Of a stretch of DNA of 64,000 bases, positions 53,940 through 61,709 are shown in pieces (position 1 is the first letter of the stretch; the number at the start of each line of letters is the position of its first letter). The stretch is taken from the NCBI RefSeq assembly GCF_023115355.1, contig NZ_CP096019.1:1612001-1676000 (forward strand), given 5' to 3'. The DNA is from Halocatena salina. GTDB lineage: Archaea; Halobacteriota; Halobacteria; Halobacteriales; Haloarculaceae. Both the position numbers and the translations under genes were made by a program. The notes under the pieces were generated by a model. It had not been told where the DNA came from. It did not search any database and saw only the letters and a list, made by a program, of their open reading frames with translations.

Positions 53940-55323
53940 GGTGTACGATGTCGTCGGGATCGGTCTCGGACCGTTCAACCTCGGATTGGCAGCCCTGCTC
54001 GACGACACCGAAGCAACGGGGCTGTTTCTCGAACAGCGCTCGGAGTTCATCTGGCACGAAGGCATGCTCATCGAGGGAACAACGCTCGAAGTGCCGTTTC
54101 TGGCGGATCTCGTCACGCTCGCCGATCCGACCAGCCCCTACAGCTACCTCAACTATCTGCGCGAAACGGGACGGATCTACGAGTTTTATTTTTATGAACA
54201 GTTCCAGATCCCGCGGCGGGAGTACGACGACTACCTTCGGTGGGTGTCCGAACGGCTCGAGAGCTGTGTGTTCGACCGTCGGGTCGAATCCGTCCGCTGG
54301 AACGAGCACACAGAGCGGTTCGTGCTTACGGCAGTCGATCCAGCGACAGGTGACGCCCACGAATACCACGCCGAGAACGTTGCGCTCGGGATCGGAAGCC
54401 AACCCCACGTTCCGGACGAACTGGCTGGTCACTCCGAGTGTGACGTGTTCCACACCGCTTCGTATCTCCATCGCAGAGAGCGGTGTCTCGATGCCGATTC
54501 GATCACGGTCGTCGGATCGGGCCAGAGCGCCGCGGAGGTCTTTCTCGATCTCCTCGATCACCAGCCCGACGGCGGCTACCGCCTCGACTGGCTAACGCGC
54601 TCGGATGGTTTTTTCCCGATGGAGTACTCGAAACTCGGACTCCAGCATTTCACCCCGGAGTACACTCAGTACGTGTACGACCTTCCACAGGAAACCAAAG
54701 ACGAACTCATTCCAGATCAGGATCTGCTGTACAAAGGAATCGACGTGACCACGAGCGCGGAAATCTATGACCTGCTCTACCGGCGTTCGATCGGGCACCG
54801 TGACCCGGACGTCGGTCTCTTTGCGATGACCGAGGTGTCCGGGATCGAGGAAACGGCCGGTGGCTACCGGCTGGTGTGTGAACAGACTCAGACCGAACAG
54901 GCGTTCTCCCACGAAAGCGACGTGGTGATCCTCGGAACCGGCTATGAGCGTCCCGTTCCGGACTGTCTCGATCCGCTGTCAGCACGGATCGCGTTCGACG
55001 AGCACGGTCGATTCGAGATCACCGAGGATTACCGGCTCGAACTCCCGGGAACCGAGGGACGGGTGTTCGTCCAGAACGCAGAATTACACACCCACGGCGT
55101 CGGAACGCCGGATCTCGGTCTCGGCTGCTACCGGAACACCCGTATCGTGAACCAACTCCTCGGACGCGAGCGGTATCCAGCGGACACCGACACCGTTTAT
55201 CAGGATTTCTCTCTCGATCAGTTCATCGAGCATGCACCTGGAGCCACGGTGTCCGACGCATCGACTGACGACCAGCGTTCCGACGCATCCACGCGGTCGG
55301 CGTCGGAGACACACACCGACTGA
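53932..55323 (+). CDS. Diamine N-monooxygenase (RhbE/IucD-like)
   Basis: This FAD/NADPH enzyme N-hydroxylates the terminal amine, here most likely of 1,3-diaminopropane. The 463-residue protein has the FAD motif VGIGLGPFNLGLAALL at about 8-23, the family motif FLADLVTLADPTSPYSYLNY, the NADPH motif VVGSGQSAAEVFLDLL, and the ATGY-like motif ILGTGYERP. The C-terminal tail is Ser/Thr/Asp-rich and disordered. It sits 5 bp before the second NIS synthetase. Confidence 0.94.
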   Translation: MTEVYDVVGIGLGPFNLGLAALLDDTEATGLFLEQRSEFIWHEGMLIEGTTLEVPFLADLVTLADPTSPYSYLNYLRETGRIYEFYFYEQFQIPRREYDDYLRWVSERLESCVFDRRVESVRWNEHTERFVLTAVDPATGDAHEYHAENVALGIGSQPHVPDELAGHSECDVFHTASYLHRRERCLDADSITVVGSGQSAAEVFLDLLDHQPDGGYRLDWLTRSDGFFPMEYSKLGLQHFTPEYTQYVYDLPQETKDELIPDQDLLYKGIDVTTSAEIYDLLYRRSIGHRDPDVGLFAMTEVSGIEETAGGYRLVCEQTQTEQAFSHESDVVILGTGYERPVPDCLDPLSARIAFDEHGRFEITEDYRLELPGTEGRVFVQNAELHTHGVGTPDLGLGCYRNTRIVNQLLGRERYPADTDTVYQDFSLDQFIEHAPGATVSDASTDDQRSDASTRSASETHTD

Positions 55324-55328
55324 CAACA

Positions 55329-57173
55329 ATGACGCTTGGAAATCAGAACCCCCAGATGGAGGAATCGATATCTGACAACATCCCGCTCGAAACGGCGTTG
55401 ACGCCTGATGTGTGGGAGACCGTCAGCCGCCAGCTACTGGCCAAGATGCTTTCAACGTTCATGTACGAGGAGATCATCACGCCCGTTCCGGAGGGCGACG
55501 CCGGGACTGACGACCGAATCCGGTATCGGTTGCCGATGGACACCGACAGCGACTATCGGTTCGAAGCGACCCAGCGGCTGCTAGACAGCTATCACGTGTA
55601 TGAAGAGACGGTCGAGCGTCGGACAGACGGAGCATGGCGACCGGCGACTGATCCGATCCAGTTTCTGCGGGATCTTCAGCCGACTGTCGGCATCGACCCG
55701 CTCACGGCTGGGAACCTCATCCGCGAGTACAACAACACGCTGCTCGCGGACGCCCACATCGAAGCCCGGAGCCGAAAGCGGGGAGCGACCGATATCACCG
55801 AACTCGGCTACGCCCACCTAGAAGGCGAGATGGACGGCCACCCGTGGATCACGTACAACAAAGGCCGACTCGGGTGGGGATACACCGACTATCGATCGTA
55901 CGCACCCGAACAACAGCGACCGATCACGCTGTCGTGGGTGGCCGTGTCCCGCGAGAACGCGACGTTTTCCGCCGTAGACGGTGTCTCACACGACTCGCTC
56001 GTCCAAGCGGAACTAGGCGATCACTATCAGCAGTTCCGCAACCAACTCAGTTCGGACGGTCTCGATCCCGATTCGTACTACTTCCTGCCGATCCACGACT
56101 GGCAGTGGGACAACTCGATCGTGCAGTTGTTCCCCGGCGACATCGCCACTGACGACATCGTTCCGCTCGGAAACGGCCCGGATCGGTATCTGCCCCAACA
56201 GTCCGTCCGGACGTTCGTGAACGTCGATTCGTTGGACCGTCACCACGTCAAACTCCCAATGTGTATTCTCAACACGCTCGTTTGGCGCGGACTGCCCGGC
56301 AGCCGAACGGAACTCGCACCGACGATCACGGAGTACATCAAGGGGATCTACGAGACCGACGAGTTTCTCTCCGATGTGTGTGATCTCATCTTGCCGGGAG
56401 AGATCGCCGGGATCAACTACGATCACGAGGATTTCACTGCCATCGACGGCGTCCCATATCAGTACACGGAACTGTTGGGAACGATCTGGCGTGAGAGCAT
56501 CTACACGTTCGTCGAAGAGAACGAACAGCCGATCACGCTGGCGGCGTTGACCCACGTCGAGAACGGGACGCCGTATCTCTCACAGCTCGTTGAGCGTTCG
56601 GGGCTTACGCTGGATGAGTGGCTCGAACGGTTTTTCGACGTGGTGTTGCCGCCACTGTTGCATTTCCTCTATCGGTACGGCACCGTCTTCTCCCCTCACG
56701 GTCAGAACACGATTCTCATACTGGAGGACGGCGTTCCCACCCGGCTCGCGGTCAAAGACTTCGTCGACGACGTGAACGTCAGCGACCAGCCACTCCCGGA
56801 GTTAGAAGCGCTGCCCGACGAACTGCGCAGCGTGCTCCGGACCGAGCCGCCAGAAGGGCTGTGTCAGTTCATCTTCAGCGGGCTGTTCGTCGGCGTGCTC
56901 CGGTACGTCGCCGACGTTCTCGAAACCCACCACGGTTACGACGAACGGCGGCTGTGGACCCACGCGCGCGAAACCATCCTCCGGTATCAAGACCGGTTCC
57001 CGGAACTCCAAGACCGCTTCGAACTGTTCGATCTGCTCCAACCGGAGTTCACGAAACTCTGTCTCAACCGCAACCGGCTGTTGGAGTACGGCTACGGCGA
57101 CGCACCCGGCCGACCGCACGCCTCCGAACACGGCACCGTCCGGAACGCGCTCGATGTGGTCGGGGAGGACTAA
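55329..57173 (+). CDS. IucA/IucC-family siderophore synthetase 2 (RhbF-like)
   Basis: The second NIS synthetase (614 residues) should add the second hydroxamate arm to the mono-amide of citrate. Motifs GHPWITYNKGRLGWG, LPIHDWQWDNSIVQLFPGD, QQSVRTFVNVD, KLPMCILNTLVWRG and YGTVFSPHGQNTILILEDG are present, the last forming the ATP site. A C-terminal FhuF-like stretch ends near KLCLNRNRLLEYGYG. It is the last gene of the operon. The two synthetases are distant in sequence from each other, as expected for the two condensation steps. Confidence 0.93.
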   Translation: MTLGNQNPQMEESISDNIPLETALTPDVWETVSRQLLAKMLSTFMYEEIITPVPEGDAGTDDRIRYRLPMDTDSDYRFEATQRLLDSYHVYEETVERRTDGAWRPATDPIQFLRDLQPTVGIDPLTAGNLIREYNNTLLADAHIEARSRKRGATDITELGYAHLEGEMDGHPWITYNKGRLGWGYTDYRSYAPEQQRPITLSWVAVSRENATFSAVDGVSHDSLVQAELGDHYQQFRNQLSSDGLDPDSYYFLPIHDWQWDNSIVQLFPGDIATDDIVPLGNGPDRYLPQQSVRTFVNVDSLDRHHVKLPMCILNTLVWRGLPGSRTELAPTITEYIKGIYETDEFLSDVCDLILPGEIAGINYDHEDFTAIDGVPYQYTELLGTIWRESIYTFVEENEQPITLAALTHVENGTPYLSQLVERSGLTLDEWLERFFDVVLPPLLHFLYRYGTVFSPHGQNTILILEDGVPTRLAVKDFVDDVNVSDQPLPELEALPDELRSVLRTEPPEGLCQFIFSGLFVGVLRYVADVLETHHGYDERRLWTHARETILRYQDRFPELQDRFELFDLLQPEFTKLCLNRNRLLEYGYGDAPGRPHASEHGTVRNALDVVGED

Positions 57174-57182
57174 TCTGAACCC

Positions 57183-57501
57183 CTATCAGCACCGGAGATC
57201 GCGGAGGTGCTGAACTGCTCGCGAAGACGGCGTACAACAAACTCGAAGGAAGGACCGAGACGATTGCTGTGGAGGCAGCCAAAGAGTCCGCGACAATCAG
57301 GGCAGCTGTGCTCGATGCAGGCATCCCGGGGCAGCGGACACGATCGTTGCTGGAATCGCCCGCGAAGCAGGAACGACGTTTGTTACACGCGATTCCGGTT
57401 GTAAGCGCGTACCGAAGCTACAAACGACTGTCCTAGACCCAACGGACGCAGCTACGATTACTGATTCCATCCCCGGACCGTCGATGGGTAGTGACGAGTG
57501 A
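57183..57501 (+). pseudogene. Degraded HTH/VapC (PIN-domain) fusion remnant
   Basis: Three plus-strand frames stitch into a broken gene: frame one LSAPEIAEVLNCSRR (57183-57227), frame two AYNKLEGRTETIAVEAAKES then ATIRAAVLDAGIPG (57230-57331), frame three ADTIVAGIAREAGTTFVTRD then SGCKRVPKLQTTVLDP to TGA at 57499-57501. The last two match the C-terminal half of VapC toxins (Asp-rich PIN core, VTRD, RVP). The first matches a haloarchaeal winged helix. At least two frameshifts and loss of the PIN N-terminus make it inactive. It lies just after the siderophore operon. Confidence 0.7.
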
Positions 57502-57567
57502 CAATAGCGGTCAGAGTCGTCAATGCTGTATCGGGAATTATCAATCATACCGAAACCATTTTCATAC

Positions 57568-58428
57568 ATGGTACACCCTAATCGAACGGATCCCGAAACG
57601 TACTACGACGAGTACGGTGAACAGGAGTGGGAGCGCCTCGACCGGGACTTTTTCCACCGACTAGAGTGGGAGGGCACCGTCGAGCAACTCGACACCTACC
57701 TTCCGTCCAGCCAACCCAACCACTCACCGCACGTCCTTGACGTCGGTGGGGGCGCTGGTCGGTACAGCATCTGGCTCGCCCGGAAGGGATACACGGTCAC
57801 ACTCGTGGACCCGAGTGAAACCCAACGCGAACTTGCACGCGAGAAGATCGAGAAACACGGTGTGGACGACCGCGTCACCGTCCACGCTGGCGACGTCCGC
57901 GATCTCGATTTCGAAGACGAGACGTTTGCTGCGACCTGCTGTCTCGGTGGGCCGATTTCACACGTTCTCGACGGCGCTGAACGGCTTCGGGCAGCCACTG
58001 AACTCCGACGGGTCACCACTTCCGACGGGCCGGTGTTCGTCTCCGTCATGGGGTTGATAGGAATGGTCATGATCACGGTCCAGTACGCCGGTCGGGGCAC
58101 TGCTGATGGTGATGATCTCTCAGTAATGCCAGATCTCGTTCGCGAGCGAGACTACACCGCTGCTCTCGCCCAGCGACACGACATGGATCCCGCTCTTTTC
58201 GATTGTCACTTCTTCCGACGGGACGAACTGGTTGATCTGCTCTCAAACGCTGGGCTTGCCGTCGAAACGGTTGTCGCCCTCGAAGGCGTTGCTGGTCTGC
58301 GACGAACCCACTTCGAGGCGTTGGACGAGCCCGCCCGCGACACGATCCGAGAACTGAACGACCTGCTCAGGACGGATTCATCGCTCGTCGATGTTTCTCC
58401 GCACATGCTCGCGGTCTGCTGGGCGTAG
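57568..58428 (+). CDS. Class I SAM-dependent methyltransferase
   Basis: The 286-residue protein has motif I VLDVGGGAGRYSIWLARKG, motif II TLVDPSE and the post-motif VTVHAGDVRDLDFEDETFAA. The N-terminus (MVHPNRTDPETYYDEYGEQE) is typical of small-molecule methyltransferases in Halobacteria. The substrate is unknown. It may be independent of the siderophore operon, from which the pseudogene separates it. The ATG at 57568 was chosen over an earlier start at 57523. Confidence 0.87.
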   Translation: MVHPNRTDPETYYDEYGEQEWERLDRDFFHRLEWEGTVEQLDTYLPSSQPNHSPHVLDVGGGAGRYSIWLARKGYTVTLVDPSETQRELAREKIEKHGVDDRVTVHAGDVRDLDFEDETFAATCCLGGPISHVLDGAERLRAATELRRVTTSDGPVFVSVMGLIGMVMITVQYAGRGTADGDDLSVMPDLVRERDYTAALAQRHDMDPALFDCHFFRRDELVDLLSNAGLAVETVVALEGVAGLRRTHFEALDEPARDTIRELNDLLRTDSSLVDVSPHMLAVCWA

Positions 58429-58432
58429 GAGT

Positions 58433-58821
58433 TCAGTACAGCTCCCGGTGGTTGTCGATGTCGGGACCGTGGATGCGCTTGAATCCGGTGTCCGCCGTGA
58501 CGAGCGGAACGTCGAGCGACCGAGCGACACCGGCGAGTATCATGTCTGGGTGTTGAATCTGCTGGCCGTTCTCTTTCAGTTCTTGTCGGATGCGTGCGCC
58601 TTCTCGGACGTGCGACTGGGTGTACTCCAGCCGTTCCACCCACGGAAGATCGTCATCGATGTGAACTGGATCGCGCTCTTCCTTTACAGCCCCGTGGTAC
58701 AGTTCGTAGTACCCGCCGGACGTAAGGACGAAGCTCTCCTCTGGATGGGCAAGCCGGTACTCTTTTGCTGCGGTGGGCCACGAAGGACGTCGGCACAGAA
58801 ACTACTGTCGAGAACCTTCAT
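58433..58821 (-). pseudogene. vapC: Frameshifted VapC toxin (PIN-domain ribonuclease)
   Basis: From the ATG at 58821 the frame reads MKVLDSSFCADVLRG, the PIN start with its first Asp, then loses phase near 58774-58779. A single missing base would restore AAKEYRLAHPEESFVLTSGG, YYELYHGAVKEERDPVHIDD, and the rest to HGPDIDNHRELY and the stop at 58433-58435. The full span, 389 bp, is one base short of a multiple of three. The PIN acidic residues (VTADTGFKRI) are otherwise intact. It overlaps vapB by 4 bp. It is either a real inactivation or a sequencing error. Confidence 0.82.
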
Positions 58822-58958
58822 GGTCCCGCTCCGAACCCAGCCAACGGATCATCGTTGTCTAGCTCGCGCTCGATGACCGCCTCGATCTCATTTCCGCGCT
58901 TGCGCGCGCGAAGCTTGCGCCACGTCCGTTCGGAGACACGAATGGTTTTATCGGCCAT
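58818..58958 (-). CDS. vapB: VapB antitoxin
   Basis: The 46-residue protein MADKTIRVSERTWRKLRARK continues RGNEIEAVIERELDNDDPLA and ends GFGAGP. It is a ribbon-helix-helix VapB, with the DNA-binding strand TIRV and a helix that would neutralise VapC. It starts at the ATG 58958; an upstream start at 59000 is less family-like. Its stop overlaps the vapC start (ATGA). With vapC frameshifted, the antitoxin is left without a working toxin. Confidence 0.83.
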   Translation of the reverse strand: MADKTIRVSERTWRKLRARKRGNEIEAVIERELDNDDPLAGFGAGP

Positions 58959-59032
58959 GTATACACCGAGGCGGATTTGCTGTTTCGCTTGTGAGCACAT
59001 CGTTTCATCTCAATCAGCTATCTCTACAAGCA

Positions 59033-59065
59033 GGAACCCTGCCGTAAACGGCGGGGAGGATGTCA
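59033..59065 (+). mobile_element. Solo right end of an IS200/IS605-type (TnpB/omega-RNA) element
   Basis: The plus strand shows aggaac, a stem of eight pairs (59037-59044 ccctgccg with 59049-59056 cggcgggg, one U.G) with loop taaa, then aggatgtca. The layout hairpin-ggaggatgtca is what I know from the right ends of haloarchaeal IS1341-type elements, where it is the 3' scaffold of the omega RNA guiding TnpB. No tnpB lies upstream; vapB/vapC occupy that side. It is a remnant or solo end. Confidence 0.6.
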
Positions 59066-59440
59066 CTGCGATCGTGAGTGAACGCTGGATGGTAGTAGAT
59101 AGTCTGAAGTGGCGACTCCGATGATGAAACCGAACAGTATGATTCCATATAAAATAAAATGAACGGGGCTGTTCGGTTCTAAAATCCTTTCGATCGCCCA
59201 CATGCTGATGATGTACACTATCACTGACGATGACACAAAATTAAACAATCCCACGCCAGATAAGCCACCAAATACCGATGAAAATAACACTGACATAAGT
59301 AGTATGGCTAGTATCAACGTGGTCTCTCCGAATACGCTATATATACCACTCCAAAACGCATCGTATGGTGGCCATATGATAAACCCAACAATAAATATGA
59401 ATAAACAACTAATCAGAATCTCCTTCATATCTTGAATCAT
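59063..59440 (-). CDS. Orphan small membrane protein
   Basis: The 125-residue protein has about four hydrophobic helices (EILISCLFIFIVGFIIW, TLILAILLMSVLFSSVF, FVSSSVIVYIISMWAIE, FILYGIILFGFIIGVAT) and no recognised family. The gene is AT-rich and uses AT-ending codons, unlike its neighbours, a sign of foreign origin. The start could be the ATG at 59440 or at 59428. Its 3' end abuts the IS-like right end. Confidence 0.65.
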   Translation of the reverse strand: MIQDMKEILISCLFIFIVGFIIWPPYDAFWSGIYSVFGETTLILAILLMSVLFSSVFGGLSGVGLFNFVSSSVIVYIISMWAIERILEPNSPVHFILYGIILFGFIIGVATSDYLLPSSVHSRSQ

Positions 59441-59630
59441 ACCTAAAACTCATTGCATACTCCGATAAAAGTTTTATTCTCTCCATTACGGGGTAAATGA
59501 TAACTCCAACGCCGTTCGTTGTGGCTGAGAGCTAGCGACATGGTTATGATGTGTGAGGTTGTTGTCGCTGTGAACGCTGGATCACGTGAACGTACCGCAT
59601 TCCTGATCCATGTTTGTACTGCGTATCTGA

Positions 59631-60566
59631 TTATTCTATACTCGAATATATATGTGAGACGTATCCGCCATGGTCTAAATAACCACTATTATTGAAATTA
59701 TAGCGATTTTTGATAGCGTTCGATCTTCCATGGGAGTTGAAAATATCGACTATCTCGAATTCCGCAGTATTGAATGAAACAGCTTCGTGGGGAACTCTGT
59801 CGTCTTCGTGAGCCGTTATCGTCGTATACGTATCTCCTGTCGCCCAGAACTTAACGTGATACCCTCCATCAAGCCGAGCCGAACTCTCCGCCGCAGAGCG
59901 ATGTTGCTGTTCAAATTGAGACCTTTGAGGTATCCAGGCGAATCGGTTGTATTGGAGAACATTATCTGTCCATCCCCATGACTGGAGGATAGAAACGAGT
60001 CCATCAATTTTTTTGTTTATGGTTAATCCAACGAGATTCATCGGTCCTTTACGCTCGAACCCGCCATCAACGTTCTCATAATACCACTTTGGGCAATCAG
60101 CGGGGCGATCTAGCGCCGCAGGACTGATTTCAGCCATCACTTTATCCCGCCCTGTAAGATATTCATCCCATTCGTCTTCTTTCGCGTAGTAGGTGTTCCA
60201 CGGCCGACGGACTGTCCGTGTCTCTCGGTTTGGGAGTCCATCGTTATTATTATCTTTTCTGGGATATGTTTCTATAGTTACTAACGACTCCCGACCGTAC
60301 CGCTCTTTGAGATCAGTGCTAATGCGTCGTCGTTTTACACGTGCCTCGTTCGGTGTAATGCGAGTCGTTACGATCTCTTTACCCTGTACTCGGAAAGCGT
60401 CGGGAGTGGTAGGGATAGTCTCAGCAGATATCTCATACGTTCCAGTATTCAGTCCGATTAGTGACCCTGTAGTAACACCGATGGCCCGCAAAACAGCACG
60501 CCGCGTCTGCTTACTCTCTTTTGATTTCTTCTCCCCATCTGGATCTTTCTGGGATATCCCCCCCAT
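59631..60566 (-). CDS. Orphan Tat-type exported protein
   Basis: The 311-residue product begins with a charged segment, then TRRAVLRAIGVTTGSLIGLN, a twin-arginine (Tat) signal as used for most secreted haloarchaeal proteins. No lipobox Cys is seen, so it is probably free or wall-associated. The mature part is rich in Asn, Tyr and charged residues (RKDNNNDGLPNRETRTVRRP, WGWTDNVLQYNRFAWIPQRS) and ends in SGYLDHGGYVSHIYSSIE. No family is recognised. The coding region is AT-richer than the chromosome. It lies alone in an AT-rich islet. Confidence 0.7.
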   Translation of the reverse strand: MGGISQKDPDGEKKSKESKQTRRAVLRAIGVTTGSLIGLNTGTYEISAETIPTTPDAFRVQGKEIVTTRITPNEARVKRRRISTDLKERYGRESLVTIETYPRKDNNNDGLPNRETRTVRRPWNTYYAKEDEWDEYLTGRDKVMAEISPAALDRPADCPKWYYENVDGGFERKGPMNLVGLTINKKIDGLVSILQSWGWTDNVLQYNRFAWIPQRSQFEQQHRSAAESSARLDGGYHVKFWATGDTYTTITAHEDDRVPHEAVSFNTAEFEIVDIFNSHGRSNAIKNRYNFNNSGYLDHGGYVSHIYSSIE

Positions 60567-61094
60567 TATATCTAATAATAAATATATAGCATCTAATCAT
60601 AATAGTATCTAATTATATTTTATATATTTTAGTAGTAATAAAATGTGTTGACGGTGTATAATAAATAATTATATTTGTAATTATATTAATAATTTTATAT
60701 AAATTATTGTGGGTGGTGTTCTACCTCCTTCGTGGTTTTCATCATATGTAAATTATTTAATATATTGGCTCTGGTCATGGATCGAGAAGATGGGGAACAT
60801 CCGCTATTCTATTGCAGTTTCAATTCTCAAAGCGTACCACCTTGTACGTCTGACAGGCATCATAAAAATATCATAATACTTAAATAAAAATAATTTAGAA
60901 TTGATAAGATATAATACTAAATATATTATTGTATCTTGACTATAATCATTGAGGTGGTGAAGAGTAACTAAGAGGTATGAATAGCAATTAGAAATATCTC
61001 AGATAGATACTGCATCACCGACGCCGTTTCTCGGCTGTTCGTCTCTCGGTGGGGACGGTTGTCGACTCGGACACCAGTCCGTGATCGGCGTGTA
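60567..61094. other. Very AT-rich spacer
   Basis: 528 bp with long A/T runs (60590-60710, 60860-60950) and no ORF above 30 codons. No tRNA, repeat or att-like duplication was seen. It looks like foreign, decaying DNA between the orphan Tat protein gene and the conserved METTL5/dph2 genes. Confidence 0.6.
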
Positions 61095-61706
61095 TCACCA
61101 CTCGATCCGGTAGGCTTCGGCGTCGATCCGTCGCTGGTCATCGGTATGAAAGTCGAACTGGCGGGGAAGATCTAGATCGACGGCGAAGGCGTGAGTGAGG
61201 TCGCCCCCATGATCGTCGGCGAACGCCTCGACGAACGAGTGGCTGCCTGCGTTGTGGATCGAATAGGAGACCGCCGCGATGTCGGCCGTCGTTCCGAGAA
61301 ACGCCCGATCTGCGTGTTCGTTCCCGTGCTGTGCACCAAAAGGAGGATTCATCACCACAGTCGATCGTTCCACGGTGAGCGGGAGAGCCGTCGCGTCCGC
61401 ACACACCCATTCCGGGCGCGTCGGTGGGTTCACACGCCGTGTGTTCTCGCGGGCACGTGTGAGCGCGCACCGATCGCGGTCGATGCCCACGACACGCGGC
61501 GCGCCACACAGCACCCCACCGAGCGCGAGCATTCCCGTACCGGTGCCGAGATCAACGACGGTCCGATCGAGATCACCCTGCACGTCGGCGAGATGGAGGA
61601 GATGAGCCGCGATGTCGGCCGGCGTGGGATACTGCTCAAGGCGGGGTGATGGCTCCTCGAAGCCGGTGACCACCGATAGCTCGCGTTCGAGCGTCCCCCG
61701 TCGCAT
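61095..61706 (-). CDS. METTL5-like N6-adenine RNA methyltransferase
   Basis: The 203-residue protein has motif I VVDLGTGTGMLALGG and the N6-adenine motif NPPFG in TVVMNPPFGAQHGNEHADRA, with the N-terminus LEQYPTPADIAAHLL typical of METTL5, which methylates an adenine of small-subunit rRNA. It lies 3 bp from dph2, downstream of it on the same strand, and is probably co-transcribed. Confidence 0.9.
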   Translation of the reverse strand: MRRGTLERELSVVTGFEEPSPRLEQYPTPADIAAHLLHLADVQGDLDRTVVDLGTGTGMLALGGVLCGAPRVVGIDRDRCALTRARENTRRVNPPTRPEWVCADATALPLTVERSTVVMNPPFGAQHGNEHADRAFLGTTADIAAVSYSIHNAGSHSFVEAFADDHGGDLTHAFAVDLDLPRQFDFHTDDQRRIDAEAYRIEW

Positions 61707-61709
61707 GGA

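Noticed and set aside
59063-61094. Integrated virus or plasmid with att sites
   Set aside because: The AT-rich islet suggests transfer, but no integrase, tRNA end or flanking direct repeat was found, so no integrative element is called.
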